From Pyropia haitanensis (Eukaryota > Rhodophyta > Bangiophyceae > Bangiales > Bangiaceae): a stretch of DNA of 64,000 nucleotides. The stretch covers positions 1,488,001 through 1,552,000 of the forward strand of contig SDUX01000008.1 of NCBI GenBank assembly GCA_008729055.1, written 5' to 3'. The notes under the pieces were generated by a model. It was not told the DNA's origin, searched no databases, and saw only the letters and a program-made list of their open reading frames with translations. Position numbers and translations under genes: made by a program. Positions 1 to 9,641 of this stretch are shown here, one piece after another; position 1 is the first letter of the stretch; every line of letters starts with the position of its first letter.

Positions 1-2
1 TA

Positions 3-2111
3 CAATCTTTCCTCGGTATGGTCAACTTCTATCGAAGATTCATCAAGGGAATGGCTGCCGTAGCTACGCCGCTAACGAGGCTGACTGGGAATGTCGACTT
101 CGAGTGGACACCCGACGCCCAGAAAGCCTTTGAGCAGCTGCAGGACCTAACGACAAGCGCACCGGTGCTAAGGCCTTTCGACAAGAGATACCCAATCTAC
201 GTGTCTACAGATGCCAGCGGGTATGCTGTGGGCGCAGTCCTTGAGCAAGATGATGGACGCGGACGGCGTCCAGTGGCGTACTTCTCGTTAACCCTCAACA
301 TCCACGAGCAGCGCTACAGCATTCGTGAAAGAGAACTGCTTGCAGTCGTACAAGCTATCCGGCATTGGCGCTGCTACCTCTACGGAAGACCCTTTGAGGT
401 CCACACCGACCATGAGTCCCTGAGATACCTAAGCACCCAAGAGAAGCTGAACGATCGCCAAGTCAAGTGGCTGGAGTTTCTGGACCAGTTCCAGTTCAAG
501 ATTGTCCCAATCAAGGGCACTTCGAACCCCGTGGCTGATGCCCTTTCTAGGCAGCCACAAGATGCTCCCGACAAGCACGCCCCCAATCAAGACCTTCTTA
601 GTCGCGTGCTGACCAAGACCATTGAAGAACTCCCCAAGAAAACTGAAATCAACAACCTCATGACCATCAACCAAAGTGATCAAGACCTTGCCACCTTAAG
701 ACAAGAGTACGACGCGGACCCCGAGTTTGCCGACCTAGTCAAAGACCCGGTATCTCCCTACCGGCTACACATGAGGTTGTTGAAACGAGGTGACCGTACG
801 TGTATCCCCGTCGGTACTCTACGCCAAAGACTACTCCACGACTACCATGATGTCCCGTGCCAAGGGCACATGGGAGTCAAGAAAACAACCAAGGTTATCT
901 CTTCCAAGTACTACTGGAAGACAATGCGGAAAGACATCCAAAGATACGTACAAACATGTGATTTGTGCCAGCGGAACAAGGCTAGCACCCATTCACCTCT
1001 GGGTCACCTCAAACCCTTGGACCCCCCGAGCCAACGATGGGCAAGTGTCTCCATGGACTTTATCACGCCTCTTCCTCTGACTCCAAGAGGCCACAACGGG
1101 ATTTACGTCGTTGTCGACCGCCTCTCCAAGATGATTCGCCTCGCCCCTATGAAGCCAGACTGTACGGCGCCAGTCGCAGCTCAGCTCTACCATGATCACG
1201 TCTATCGACACCACGGACTCCCAGCTGATGTTGTCTGCGACAGGGACCGCATTTTCTTCTCCAACTTCTGGCAGTCGCTCACGGAGATTCTCAAGGTCAA
1301 GATCAAGGCCTCTTCAGCGTACCACCCGCAAACCGACGGACAAACCGAGATCATGAACAAGAAGATCGAAGAAATCCTGCGAAACTTTGTCAACCATCAC
1401 CAAGGCGATTGGGACCTCTTTCTGGTTGCTGCCGAAGTAGCCTACAACCGGTCGCCAAATGCTGTTACAACGTACTCCCCTTTCTTCCTGAACTACGGAT
1501 TCGAACCTAAGACGGTACCAATGGACATCCTCGAAAACTCAGAGTCAAGCATGCCTGCAGTGTCTGACTGGCTAAGCGGTCTCCAACATGCTCAAGAGAC
1601 TGCCATCTCAGCCATCAAGAGTGCAAATGAGGCGCGCTCGGCGTACGCAAATCGCCATCGCCGACCTTGCAAGATCGCCGTGGACGATCTGGTGCTACTA
1701 AGTACCAAACACCTTATGCCAGATGCTTTCCAAGGCGCTCGCAAGCTGATGCCCAAGTACTCAGGACCGTACCGCGTCACTGAGAGTATCAACGATGTGA
1801 CGTTCCGCCTGGATCTTCCCCAAGCGGTGCTCGATCGCAAGGTTCACAACGCCTTTCATGCGAGCTTGCTGAAGCCGTACCGCGCTGATCCTTATGGCCG
1901 ACTTCCTCCCGTTCCGCCTCCGGTGGCATTTCCGGACGGTTCTGTCGAGTACGAAGTCGACTCCATCATAAGGTCACGAAAGCGCCGTGGACGACTACAG
2001 TACCTGGTCAAGTGGAAAGGCTGTGACGTCAGCGAGAACTCCTGGCTGACCAAGCAAGACCTTGCGAACGCACCTGAGGTGTTGGACGCTTTCCTGCGCC
2101 GCGCGTCCTAA
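3..2111 (+). CDS. Ty3/gypsy chromovirus Pol polyprotein, 3' part
   Basis: This is the C-terminal part of a retrotransposon polyprotein. The reading frame is open to the left window edge (…Q-S-F-L-G-M-V-N-F-Y-R-R-F), so it starts outside the window. In order I see the end of reverse transcriptase (NFYRRFI), RNase H (STDASGYAVGAVL, then TDHESLRYL), the H2C2 zinc-binding integrase N-terminus (H…H…C-DLC), and the integrase core with D (SMDFITPLP), D (VVCDRDRIFFS) and E (HPQTDGQTEIMNKKIEE). It ends in a chromodomain (YEVDSIIRSRK…YLVKWKGC…ENSWL), which in this family steers integration toward particular chromatin. There is no stop or frameshift over about 700 codons, so the copy looks young. The order RT-RNase H-integrase-chromodomain identifies a Ty3/gypsy chromovirus rather than Ty1/copia. 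Confidence 0.96.
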   Translation, partial: QSFLGMVNFYRRFIKGMAAVATPLTRLTGNVDFEWTPDAQKAFEQLQDLTTSAPVLRPFDKRYPIYVSTDASGYAVGAVLEQDDGRGRRPVAYFSLTLNIHEQRYSIRERELLAVVQAIRHWRCYLYGRPFEVHTDHESLRYLSTQEKLNDRQVKWLEFLDQFQFKIVPIKGTSNPVADALSRQPQDAPDKHAPNQDLLSRVLTKTIEELPKKTEINNLMTINQSDQDLATLRQEYDADPEFADLVKDPVSPYRLHMRLLKRGDRTCIPVGTLRQRLLHDYHDVPCQGHMGVKKTTKVISSKYYWKTMRKDIQRYVQTCDLCQRNKASTHSPLGHLKPLDPPSQRWASVSMDFITPLPLTPRGHNGIYVVVDRLSKMIRLAPMKPDCTAPVAAQLYHDHVYRHHGLPADVVCDRDRIFFSNFWQSLTEILKVKIKASSAYHPQTDGQTEIMNKKIEEILRNFVNHHQGDWDLFLVAAEVAYNRSPNAVTTYSPFFLNYGFEPKTVPMDILENSESSMPAVSDWLSGLQHAQETAISAIKSANEARSAYANRHRRPCKIAVDDLVLLSTKHLMPDAFQGARKLMPKYSGPYRVTESINDVTFRLDLPQAVLDRKVHNAFHASLLKPYRADPYGRLPPVPPPVAFPDGSVEYEVDSIIRSRKRRGRLQYLVKWKGCDVSENSWLTKQDLANAPEVLDAFLRRAS

Positions 2112-2473
2112 GGGGGGGGAGGTGTAAGGATATGCCCCTTAAATCCCCAAGACTGGAGCCTAGGGGATAAGGACTGGGGCCTCTCCTTCCCTGTCCTTCT
2201 CAGCCAACTCCTTCCAAGACGCATCAACTCCAAAGTAATCTGGGGCATGCCGCGGTGTCCGTCCGATAATCTACTACTAACGGACGGTCAGCACGGGAGC
2301 CGCGGATTGGCTAACCGACACTACCCTGACTCATCTGCCGACGGGTACAGTCTCCAACGGATCAACGGACTAACGGACCAAAAGACGAGCCACATCTCTG
2401 ACGCGTCAGCAAGCCGGAACAATCTCCCCGTGGACCAATGGGAGCGACAAGACTTGCTGACCCACGGGAGATA

Positions 2474-2527
2474 TTCGACCCGAAGACTGGCGTCTGCTTA
2501 CACGCCTCTGAGGCTTTTCGGGTCGAA
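2474..2527. repeat. 11-bp perfect inverted repeat in the LTR
   Basis: TTCGACCCGAA (2474-2484) and TTCGGGTCGAA (2517-2527) are exact reverse complements with a 32-bp loop. The loop itself holds GGCGT…ACGCC, so a branched hairpin is possible. It sits in the U3 part of the proposed LTR. Confidence 0.7.
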
Positions 2528-2734
2528 TGGCGCGTGGGGCCAGCCGCGCGGCGCTACGAGCGCCGCACACCGTCCCCCCCCCGTTTGGGGCTTTCTGGTG
2601 GGGCGCCTTGGGGCGCACACGCCCACCCTTGCTTTGTTCTGAGAGCCCATGCTTTGTTTTGAGAGCTTTGGTGCCGTCCACCGGCACGACGGGCAATCGC
2701 ATGCTTTGGGGCACCCTGGGTGCCCCCCTGGGGG

Positions 2735-2741
2735 TATATAA
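2735..2741 (+). promoter_or_regulatory. TATA box of the LTR (TATATAA)
   Basis: TATATAA sits in an otherwise strongly GC-rich stretch about 200 bp before the proposed LTR end, where the U3 promoter of an LTR is expected. Transcription would start about 25-30 bp downstream, in the proposed R/U5 part. Confidence 0.45.
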
Positions 2742-2933
2742 TGCGTGAGTGTGGGCGCCACCGGGAGAGACCTCGGGGGAACAACCACAGACAGAGACAC
2801 AAAGACCTCCTTTACCTTCGACCCCCTCGACCCTCACCGACGTCACGCCCATCCTCTTCCCCACCCCCATCACCGTCATCCCACCCGTCACCTTCCCCGC
2901 GCCCGGCATCCTCATTGGTGCACGGGTTGCTGA

Positions 2934-3152
2934 CACCGGCGCCAGTACGTTGAGGGCTGCCCGTGTGTGGGTGGTGCCTCACAGTCTGGGCCGACGGCAG
3001 CGGCATGGGGCGACCGCCCGTGGGTGCGCCGCCGCCGGCTGGCGCGGTCGCGGCTGGTGGCGGCGGACGCGCTCACCCGCGCGGCGCTGGCGCTAGACGC
3101 CGTCGTCTGGCGCGCCGCCGCCCTGGCGCCGGCCGAAGCGGCGGCGGCAGGC

Positions 3153-3201
<49 letters not shown>

Positions 3202-4940
3202 GCGGGGCCCCGCCGGGAGCCCTCACCCCCTCTCCGGCGTGGAGAAAGCGCAAGGCCGCCCCCGGCGGCGCAGAGCAACGGCAGCCGCCGTGCGGCAACG
3301 CGGCCACGACTGGACCGCCTCGCGGCGGCGCCGCCGGCGGGACAGCCGCGCCGGCGCCATCGGTGCGCCCGCCGTCGGAGAGAACCGCGCGGGGGCCGGC
3401 AGCCTCCCTCCGGCGCGGCGCCGTGCGGCGCCTGCGGGCCGTGGCGCAGCGCCTGGTGGTGGCCACCGGCAATGGCCGGTGGCGGGTGCCGCGTCACGCG
3501 GCCGTCGACGTGGCGCTCGGCTGCCTGCGCCGGGCCGCCGCCGGCTGGGTCCGGCCGCGAGTGGCAGACGGGCGGCCCGACGGCGCCGCGTTCGCGGCGT
3601 GCAAGACGGCGGCGGCGGCGCAGGACGTGGCCGCCGCCGGCGCGTTTGCGTCCGCCTTGGACGGCCTGACGGCGCGCGTGGCAGACGCGGTCGGGGCGAC
3701 GCGGGGGTGGCGGGCGCCCCCCCCCGCGGGCGCCGTGTACACCCTGACCAGGGGCCGCTACACCGAAGCTGCAGGCAACGGCATGACGGCGCGGGCGGCG
3801 GCGGCGCACCGGCGGGAGGCGGCGCAGCGGCTGGCCGCGCTCCAGCTGCCGCCGGCGACGACCCCCGAGGTGGTGGCCGCGCACGACACGGTGCGGACGG
3901 GCGACGCGGCGGCGGTGCTGGCGGCCAGCCGCCAGTGGATGGAGTCACGCCGCCAGCCGCAGTACAGGGCGGTGTGGGGCGCCGCGGCGACGGCCGGCCA
4001 GCGCAAGGCGCGGGTGCATCAAGTCATCCGACGGCGGCGGCTGGGCGAGGCCGTGGCGCGGGAGCTCACGGGTGGCCGCCTCCGCCGCGTCGTCAACCGC
4101 TCGGCGGTGGTGGTGGTGGTCGGGCAGGCGGCCACCCGAGGGGGCGCCACGTGGCTCCGCCGCCACCTCCGCCGGCTGTGCTGGATGGTGGACGCAGACG
4201 AGCACAACTCGAGTCAGGCGTGCGCCGGCTGCCGCCAGCAGCTGGCGGTCGTGTACGCGTCGGCAGCGGCGCCGCCGCCCGTACCCCGCGGCACCCTGAT
4301 CTGTGGGCGGCGGCGGGGCCGCCGTGGCCGGCAGGGGCGCCCGCGTGCGCCGCCGACGGCCGGCTGGGAGCGCACGCAGCCGGTGCGCTCCGCCGCGCGA
4401 CGGGCGGCCTGTCGAGCAGAGGCTGCCAAGATGGCGGCAGAGCGGGCGGTCAAGCACCCACCCCCGGCGAGGGTCGTGTTTCGTGCCCCCGCCGCCGCGG
4501 GGGTGTGGGGCGTCAAGCGCTGCGTGGAGCGGGCGTGTTCGCGGCAGCTGGTCAACCGCGACGTGAACGCGGCGGCCAACATGGGGTGGAAGGCGCTGCG
4601 GCAGATACGGCAGCTGCCGTGCCACCCGTTTATGCGCCCGCAACGCGTACGACGGCCGAGGCTGGGAGGCGGTGACGACGGCGAGGCGGCGGGCGCCGCC
4701 GCCGCAGACCGAGCTGGCGACGGCGCCTGCGGCCGTCCCCCAGGCGCCGCAGTGGTGGCGGTCGCCACGGGCGACGCGGGCGGGGAGGCGGCTGTCGGAC
4801 CGGATGGCGACGGCGGGGCGCGGACGGCGGTGGTGGCGGACACGCACACGGTGGCAACCACGGAGCTCGCCAGAGCGGCAGAGACGGGAGACGGTGCGCC
4901 AGCGGTGGCGGGCGGCGGCCGGGCAACTTCCGTGGCGTGA
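2934..4940 (+). CDS. Fanzor (eukaryotic TnpB-like) RNA-guided nuclease ORF, start not resolved
   Basis: Fanzor proteins are eukaryotic relatives of TnpB/Cas12 that cut DNA under guidance of an omega RNA. Numbering codons from position 2967, the C-terminal half shows the family pattern: a RuvC-I-like Asp in ALDGLTARVADAV (D232; the usual DPG reads DGL), a long helical region with YTLTRGRYTEAAG, then WMVDADEHNSSQACAGC with the alternative glutamate (E412) and zinc ligands C419/C422. C519/C524 and NRDVNAAANM (D532, RuvC-III) follow. The N-terminal third is low-complexity Ala/Arg with a long GCG run. No in-frame ATG occurs before position 3783, so translation must begin in an upstream exon or the copy is broken. 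It sits directly beside an LTR. An overlapping ORF in another frame lacks the motifs. The assignment rests on motif order, not a search. Confidence 0.72.
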
Positions 4941-5016
4941 GTCGGTTCCACACCGCGGTACTCACGGCACGATAGCCACCGGCCGCCGAGTGCCACGAGC
5001 TCGGTTCACCCCTCTC

Positions 5017-5116
5017 TCCGACGAGCCGCGTGCGGGTTTTCGTCGGATGTTCAGATTGCGTGTGAGGGGGGTTACTCTGCTATCGCAGAGTTTCTCCCCG
5101 GGGGCCGGTCCCCCCA
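5017..5116 (+). ncRNA. Candidate omega-RNA-like 3' hairpin cluster
   Basis: Directly downstream of the Fanzor ORF are three consecutive hairpins: TCCGACGA/TCGTCGGA (5017-5024 with 5040-5047, enclosing a CCGC/GCGG stem), ACTCTGC/GCAGAGT (5074-5080 with 5085-5091, loop TATC), and GGGGG/CCCCC (about 5100-5116). In TnpB and Fanzor elements the guide RNA is encoded at the 3' end of the gene, so position and structure fit. Transcription and conservation are unknown, and GC-rich DNA forms hairpins easily. Confidence 0.3.
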
Positions 5117-6134
5117 CGTGCATACTCCATTGGGGTCACCTGGCCACCCCCCCCCCCCCTCTCCGCCCCCCCCCCTCCGCCCCCCCCCTCTCCGCCCCCC
5201 CCCCCTGGGCCTCCTCCCGCCCACTCCCGCCACATCGGGGCTCCCCCTCGTCCTTGCCGCCAGCGGCCGCTCGCATCTACCGCGAGCGGCAATGCCCACC
5301 GTCAGAGGAATGGACAATAGGACGAATGGACGAACGCCAGAGGACTCTCGGATATTCTAGGACGAGGACATAAGCGGCCAGGGATTGGCCAACGAACTGA
5401 ACCCTGGACTTTCCGCGATTTCGCTCACCTGCGCCGGCCTGGTCTCACGCTGGGTCTCGCGTGGAGCTCGAGCTTCAGCACCTGGCCACCTTCCCGACCC
5501 TGCAGCACCTGCAAGCTCCGTCGCAAGGGCGAGGCACGGGGGACCAATCACAACGCGTGCGCGACGTAACAGAGCAACTGTCTGCGCTCGCTGATGATCT
5601 AAGGCGTCATTAGAGAGTGCTAGCTAGGAACCGCAGTGTCTGAGTAGAGGGGCCGCGGTTTCTCTGCCTCCGCGGCGGGCCGCCCGTCTGCGCCAGTGCG
5701 GTGACCCATAACATGGGGTTCCCCGCTCGGTCTCCGCGCGCGCAGACGGGCCGGTGCCACCGCCGAAGCGGTGAAAAACATCTAACGGCCTGCGCCCCGC
5801 CCCTGTGAGCGGCGGCAACTCTCCAACCCTCCGCTGGTTCAGGCGCTGCCGGCTACGGTGGCGTCCGCCGCCGCTACCGTTGTTAAGTTGGTGCAGGACC
5901 GGGTGACGGCGCCAGCCGTCTCGTCGACTCCCGCAGTTCATCCGGCGCTGCCGCAGGCCATCCCACAGGTGTGGACGGGGGTATGGGCAACCAAAGCGCC
6001 CGTGTGCCCCATCAAAATCATGTGTTTACTAGAGGGCCCACCAACGTGCTCAAGAACAAAAGGATACAGTTGCACGCTCGCATTGCCATGAGCATGAAGT
6101 GCCGCATCAGATGCCCAGACATGGCTGGCCCACG
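5117..6134. other. Intergenic; C-rich tracts, no gene recognised
   Basis: From 5145 to 5215 there are repeated C runs of 8-13 separated by T or G. At 5374-5389 the short palindrome GGCCAGGGATTGGCC occurs. An 11-bp inverted repeat (CCCGTCTGCGC at 5683, GCGCAGACGGG at 5740) encloses 46 bp. The remainder up to the transposase stop is of mixed composition, and I see no convincing coding signal. Confidence 0.5.
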
Positions 6135-9100
6135 TCAAAGGCGAGGAGCCAACCGGCGCGACGTCCACGGATGAAACACATTAGTGAAGAAGCGAGACCG
6201 GTGACACTCCTCACGCGTGGCAGGCTTAGTGGACGGCATCGCACGGACCCCATGGCGATCCGCCAGGTCGCGCCAGTCGGGGAGCACCTCCTCCAGACGC
6301 AAGACACGGGAGATGTCGACGACCTCGAGCACTGGCCAGTGGCTCTCGAGCCCAGCCAGCTCCCAAGCGAGCCGCTGGCAACCATACTTGGTTAGCACGC
6401 ACCCGTCGCGTGCAGGGACCTTGCGCATGCGCCAGACCGCAACACAGTGGCGTGTCTCAGAATGGACGGCGCGGAGCACAGCTCGGACCTGCCCCCACCG
6501 CACTGCCCCGTCAGTCCCCACGTAGCGCACGTGGTCATACCACGGCGCACCGTTAAACGAGGATGTGCCACGGACAACCTGGACGACGTCCTTCCCGCCC
6601 CACTCAAACACCGCGTGAATCGGCACCGCTCTGGCCACGGTAACCGTCGTGTCCTCATCCACTCCCAGAACGCCCGCGAGGTCGCCCATCCCCACCCCGG
6701 CGGAGAGGTGACGCACAGATACGCGCCAGCCTCGGCAGGAACGGCGGAGCGCAGACACATCGACGTTGTCGTCGGCGGGCACCTGCTCACCGTCGCTCTC
6801 GGCGTCCACGATGCCACGCAGCACCTCAGCCTGCGCCTGTTCTCCGCGCATCATCTGCAGCGCCAGCGTGTGACCGCGCTTGTTTGATCTGCCGTACATG
6901 CGCTTGCACCCCTTGTGCAGCGCCTCGTTCTGGCTCGTGTCCCCCTCCCACAAATTTCCGCGCTCCTCCAGCTCCAGCTTCAAATGCCGCAACATGCGGT
7001 GCATCTTGGAGGTGTGGAGCGGGCCGAGAATGACCTGTATCTCGCGCCCCAGCTGCTGCGCCGTCGCGACCACCGCGTCCACCTGCGAGCCGGTGGTGAT
7101 GACGGTTTCCTTCATGTTGTCGCCAAAGAACTTGCCGTTCAGGTCCGCGGCTCGACAGAACATCGTCTGCACCGCGTCTTCAATTCCCATGTTGCCAAAG
7201 ACGGTGTGGTAGGCGGAGCCCTCGCCAGTAGAAAAACCAGTCGGCTCAGCCTGCTCCGCTTCGTCATGGTTTGACTCCTCCGACGCCCGGCCATCGTCAA
7301 AACCCCCCGCCGCTTCATCTAGCCCCTCTGCCACCGCAATGGGAGCAGGCGCTGGGACAGCCAATCGATCAGGGTCCGCCGGCGCCAGGAGGCCAGCGAC
7401 CATGTGTGGCCAGTACGCTGCAAAGTGGCGCCAGACCTTTCCAGTCATCGTCGACTGGGCCTCCGCTTGGGGAACAAAGCAACTGTGGTACAAAAAGAGA
7501 AGCACAGCAGGACAGTGTGTATGCGATCCAAACGGACCGAATGACGTAGTCAGAGTACAGCTTACCCCGCAAGCAGGAATCACGACCCCCGACCTGTCAA
7601 GCACGCAGAATACGTGTCAAGAAATAGTGCACACGTACCCTGGAGAGGAAGCAGACACGGTGCGGCGACGACCCAGCTCAAAGCCACGTTCATTCAGCGC
7701 GTCCAACGTGCACTGCACCGGCGCGAGGCGAGCGCCGGCCTCCAACGTGCAGACCTGACGCAGAAACGCGGGCACCCGCTGCGCCAATGTCCGCAGCATG
7801 CCCAGCTTCCACACATGCAGCAAGTCAAACGACACGATGCGGAAGTAGTTCATGCCGCCCGTCGACAGTCCATGTACGGCACCCAGGGCGGGCACAAATG
7901 CCAGGGCGCTGTGGGCGCGCCCAAGCGGCGCCCGGAGAGATGGGCGGGGATCCCTCACCCGCCTCTCCGCGGCAGGCAGCTGCGCCTCAAGCGTCTCCAC
8001 CACATTACGCTCCGGCGCGTCTTCAGTGTCCACCAGACCGCACACCTCCCGGTGAACGCGGCAGTGAGTGCAAATGTACTTGCAGGCAGGGCCCATCAGC
8101 GCGTAGATGCTGCGCTCCTCCATCATGTCCACGACGATGCCAGAGATCCGCGGCACCAGCAGGTACATCCCCTTGCCCGGAATGTCTACGGGGTAGCCGA
8201 CTTCGCTAGCCCTGGAGAACCGCCGCAGCACAACGGCCAGGCATCGCTGCAGCAGATCGTTGCGAGCATCGCTCACTGCCAGGCGGGCCTTGGCAGTGTG
8301 CTGCACCGACTTGCTGATGTGGGGGATGTAGCCAATCGTGACCCACCGGCTCCCGCCGTCCAATACGTTGGGGAACTCGGCGCGGATGGGAAAGACGTAG
8401 TGAGCGCCGCTCCAGGACACCAAAGCCTCGTCAGCATGCAGCTTCACAAGCAGCGGGCGCGCCCCCGCCCCATGCAGCCGACGCACGTCTGCGGACTCTC
8501 GCAAGAACAGGTCCGAGTCCATAGTGCTGGATCGGCGGCGACTTCCGTCATCCGCGTGAGGCAGCATGGCTCCGTCCATGTTCAGGTGCGTGGCCGACTT
8601 GATCTCGCCCACAGCAACGTCCAACAGGTCGCGGTAGTAGAAGCAGAAAGTAGTGCCCACAATCTCGATGGGCACCACCTGCCAGCCAAGGTTCGCCAAG
8701 ACGCGGTCCTCCTCCTTGCGCATCCCGGAGACGAACAGGGAAGGAGTCGGAAACGAGGACGTGAAACTCCCGCCCCCTTCGCTCATGCCGCCCTCTAGAA
8801 GCAGCAGCAGGGAAGCCAGCGCCTTGCGGTCGACCCTAGACAAACCGCATCCACCGGCTACGAGAGAAAACTTCAAGACCTCACTCAGCAGGGGCCCGGA
8901 GAAGCGGGACGGCTGCCCAGCCAGCTCGCGCGGAACGACGGGAGCAGACATGGATGCCTCGGGCATGGCCTCGTAGTACCCCCGAATGCGGGCGGCGACA
9001 CTGGTTGCAAATACGTGGCGCACCGCGCCAGCCAAAGGCCGCGGCCCCGCCAAAGACCCCCGAGCGACGCCTTGGTTCGCCTGCCGCGTCAGGTACGACA

Positions 9101-9500
9101 CAGCGCACTCGTTCACAAACTCCGAGGCGGAGTCCGCCGTCTCGCGCGACGGGCCGCCCCAGCGGTGGACCCCGTCTGCGTCCGGAGCAGGTGGCTCAGG
9201 GATTAATCGGTCGCCCTCCGAGACTTCCGTGCCGTCAGGGATCGTACTATCAGAACCGCCGTCGTCTGCGTCACCCGCGTCAGTAGACGTGTCTGGTGCC
9301 GGCGGTACGATGTCCTCATTTCTTGCGTTGCCCACGGCAGGGGCATTGTCGACTGCAGCGTCAATCAGCGTCTCCCTGGCGCCGTGAACGGCGTTGACGT
9401 GGCGCTGGCGCGTCATCGCGGAAGGAAACACCCTGGCACAGAACCAGCACTTGTGTGCCATCTTGCTAATGGCAGGGGTGGCAGGTGGTGTGGAAGTCAT
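6135..9500 (-). CDS. CACTA/Plavaka-like DDE transposase with C2H2 finger (one intron)
   Basis: Two ORFs join through a good intron. The donor GTACGTGT at 7638 (minus) and acceptor …TTGTACCACAG at 7483 keep frame, so exons 9500-7639 and 7482-6135 encode about 1069 aa. The start is the ATG at 9500 (MTSTPPATP), just before a C2H2 finger (C18-x2-C21-x12-H34-x4-H39), a feature of Plavaka-type CACTA transposases. Likely catalytic residues are D357 (LHADEALVSWSG), D559 (FDLLHVWKLGML) and E807 (DTSQNEALHKGCKRMYG). The block PHISKSVQHT…DMMEERS…C-THC-RVHREVCG resembles the family's Cys-rich insertion. The segment MTGKVWRHFAAYWPHMVAGLL starts the post-intron half. No internal stops, so it may be active. 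DNA here is less GC-rich than its flanks. I could not fix the terminal inverted repeats. Confidence 0.75.
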
Positions 9501-9641
9501 CACGTCGGACCACCGGCACGAAAAGAAGTAGGTGCTGGATGGCCTCGCCTGGAAGGCGGACCGACGTGCGTGCCCGAGCCTGCCGGCAGGGGTGACGCAC
9601 AGCGCGCCACTGGTGACAATACCCTTCCTTGGTCCGGCCAC

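Larger units (their letters stand above)
2123..2935 (+). mobile_element. Probable 3' LTR of the Ty3/gypsy element
   Basis: A purine-rich tract (aagggggggagg, a good polypurine tract) follows the pol stop directly, and the next bases are TGTAAGGATATG, a normal TG start for an LTR. Inside are a 20-bp-spaced direct repeat (TGCTTTGTTCTGAGAGC at 2630 and a near copy at 2650), a TATA box at 2735 and an 11-bp inverted repeat. The 3' edge is uncertain: the CA at 2934-2935 (…TTGCTGACA) would give an 813-bp LTR. The 5' LTR lies outside the window, so neither the boundary nor a target duplication can be confirmed here. Confidence 0.6.

Noticed and set aside
2916..2970. ADTGAS, an aspartic-protease-like motif, in one frame after the LTR
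   Set aside because: A retroviral protease would precede reverse transcriptase, and the surrounding sequence shows no protease fold; probably chance.
2963..4675. A 570-codon ORF overlapping the Fanzor frame
   Set aside because: It is Arg/Gly-rich low complexity without conserved motifs. The other frame carries the full nuclease motif set.
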